Part shown: positions 4,750 to 5,032 of the stretch, piece by piece | How the letters are laid out: each line of letters opens with the position of its first letter | Numbering within the stretch: position 1 is the first letter of the stretch | Assembly (NCBI GenBank): GCA_004377275.1 | Contig: SOIC01000191.1 | Location: 1 to 5,032, forward strand | Source of the DNA: Dehalococcoidia bacterium | GTDB lineage: Bacteria > Chloroflexota > Dehalococcoidia > E44-bin15 | Direction: 5' to 3' | DNA: 5,032 nt | The notes under the pieces: generated by a model | What the model was told of the DNA's origin: nothing | What the model saw: the letters and a program-made list of their open reading frames with translations, nothing else | Database searches by the model: none | Position numbers and translations under genes: made by a program

Positions 4750-5032
4750 TTGAGTGTGCTGGTCGTGGGATCGGTAGCTCTGGACTCGGTGGAGACGCCT
4801 TTTGGCAGTGTCACCGAGGTGCTTGGCGGCTCCGCGGTCTACTTCGCCACCGCTGCCAGCCTTTATACCAAGATAAACCTGGTCGCAGTGGTGGGTACCG
4901 ACTTCCCTGCCGAGCATATCCAGTTCCTGACCGAGCGCGGGGTCGATACCAGGGGGCTGGAGGTGGTCGATGGTCACACCTTTCGCTGGGTCGGCCGCTA
5001 CGACTATGAGCAACATATCACCGAAACCCTGG
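4750..5032 (+). CDS. PfkB-family carbohydrate/nucleoside kinase, 3' end outside window
   Basis: The 94 visible codons open the ribokinase/PfkB fold. VLVVGSVALDSVETPFG (3-19) is the first strand and substrate-binding turn, LGGSAVYFATAASLYT (25-40) the N-terminal glycine-pair motif, and NLVAVVGTDFP (43-53) the next conserved strand. FLTERGVDTRGLEVVDGHTFRW (59-80) is the lid and sugar-contact region. The ATP-binding C-terminal half, with the catalytic Asp, is not in the window. The substrate cannot be named. TTG 4750 follows GAGAGGG (4736-4742) by seven bases and the frame is closed upstream at 4735; GTG 4756 is an alternative. It lies 55 bases after the NTPase stop, so may share its transcript. 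Kinase and salvage genes side by side could mean processing of a salvage-derived sugar, but that is speculation. Confidence 0.9.
   Translation, partial: MSVLVVGSVALDSVETPFGSVTEVLGGSAVYFATAASLYTKINLVAVVGTDFPAEHIQFLTERGVDTRGLEVVDGHTFRWVGRYDYEQHITETL

Noticed and set aside
4630..5016. 128-codon open frame on the minus strand over the PfkB gene
   Set aside because: The plus strand here encodes recognisable PfkB motifs; the minus frame is their shadow in GC-rich DNA.
1..5032. CRISPR array, tRNA or rRNA genes
   Set aside because: I found no regularly spaced repeats, no cloverleaf with a TTCRA arm, and no rRNA-like stretch.

Overview
The window is a compact run of bacterial genes, all on the + strand: methionine-salvage genes, small conserved or unnamed proteins, and one inserted transposase unit. 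The core genes are GC-rich (60 to 67% in two 60-base lines of mtnA counted by hand). Gene order, a folate-independent MetE-like protein and a DUF6485-type Cys-rich protein fit an anaerobe. My best guess is Dehalococcoidia-like Chloroflexota. That comes from recall of similar gene sets, not from a search.

Layout: 1-1004 is mtnA, cut at its 5' end by the window edge. 1005-1705 is a lower-GC segment (37 to 42% in three lines counted) holding a REP-associated tyrosine transposase (RAYT) gene and three hairpins. Two of the hairpins carry the GTAG foot typical of REP elements and lie in opposite orientation, one of them inside the transposase gene. 1706-2572 is mtnP (TTG start). 2656-3681 is a catalytic-half-only MetE-like protein that appears to start at a rare CTG. 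3705-3929 is a 74-residue eight-cysteine DUF6485-type protein (TTG start). 3930-4044 is a spacer with nothing convincing in it. 4045-4134 encodes a 29-residue, extremely basic peptide whose stop overlaps the next start (ATGA). 4131-4694 is a THEP1-type NTPase with a palindromic in-frame insertion. 4750-5032 is the start of a PfkB-family kinase (TTG start), cut by the window end.

Together: MtnP releases adenine and 5-methylthioribose-1-phosphate from methylthioadenosine, MtnA isomerises that sugar phosphate, and the MetE-like enzyme plausibly methylates homocysteine without folate. This is one theme of sulfur and methyl recovery around S-adenosylmethionine. No enzyme of the later oxygen-dependent salvage steps is present here. 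The RAYT unit appears to have entered between mtnA and mtnP and split an older operon. The points most worth a second look are the REP/RAYT arrangement, the CTG start, the basic micro-peptide coupled to the NTPase, and the coding palindromes.
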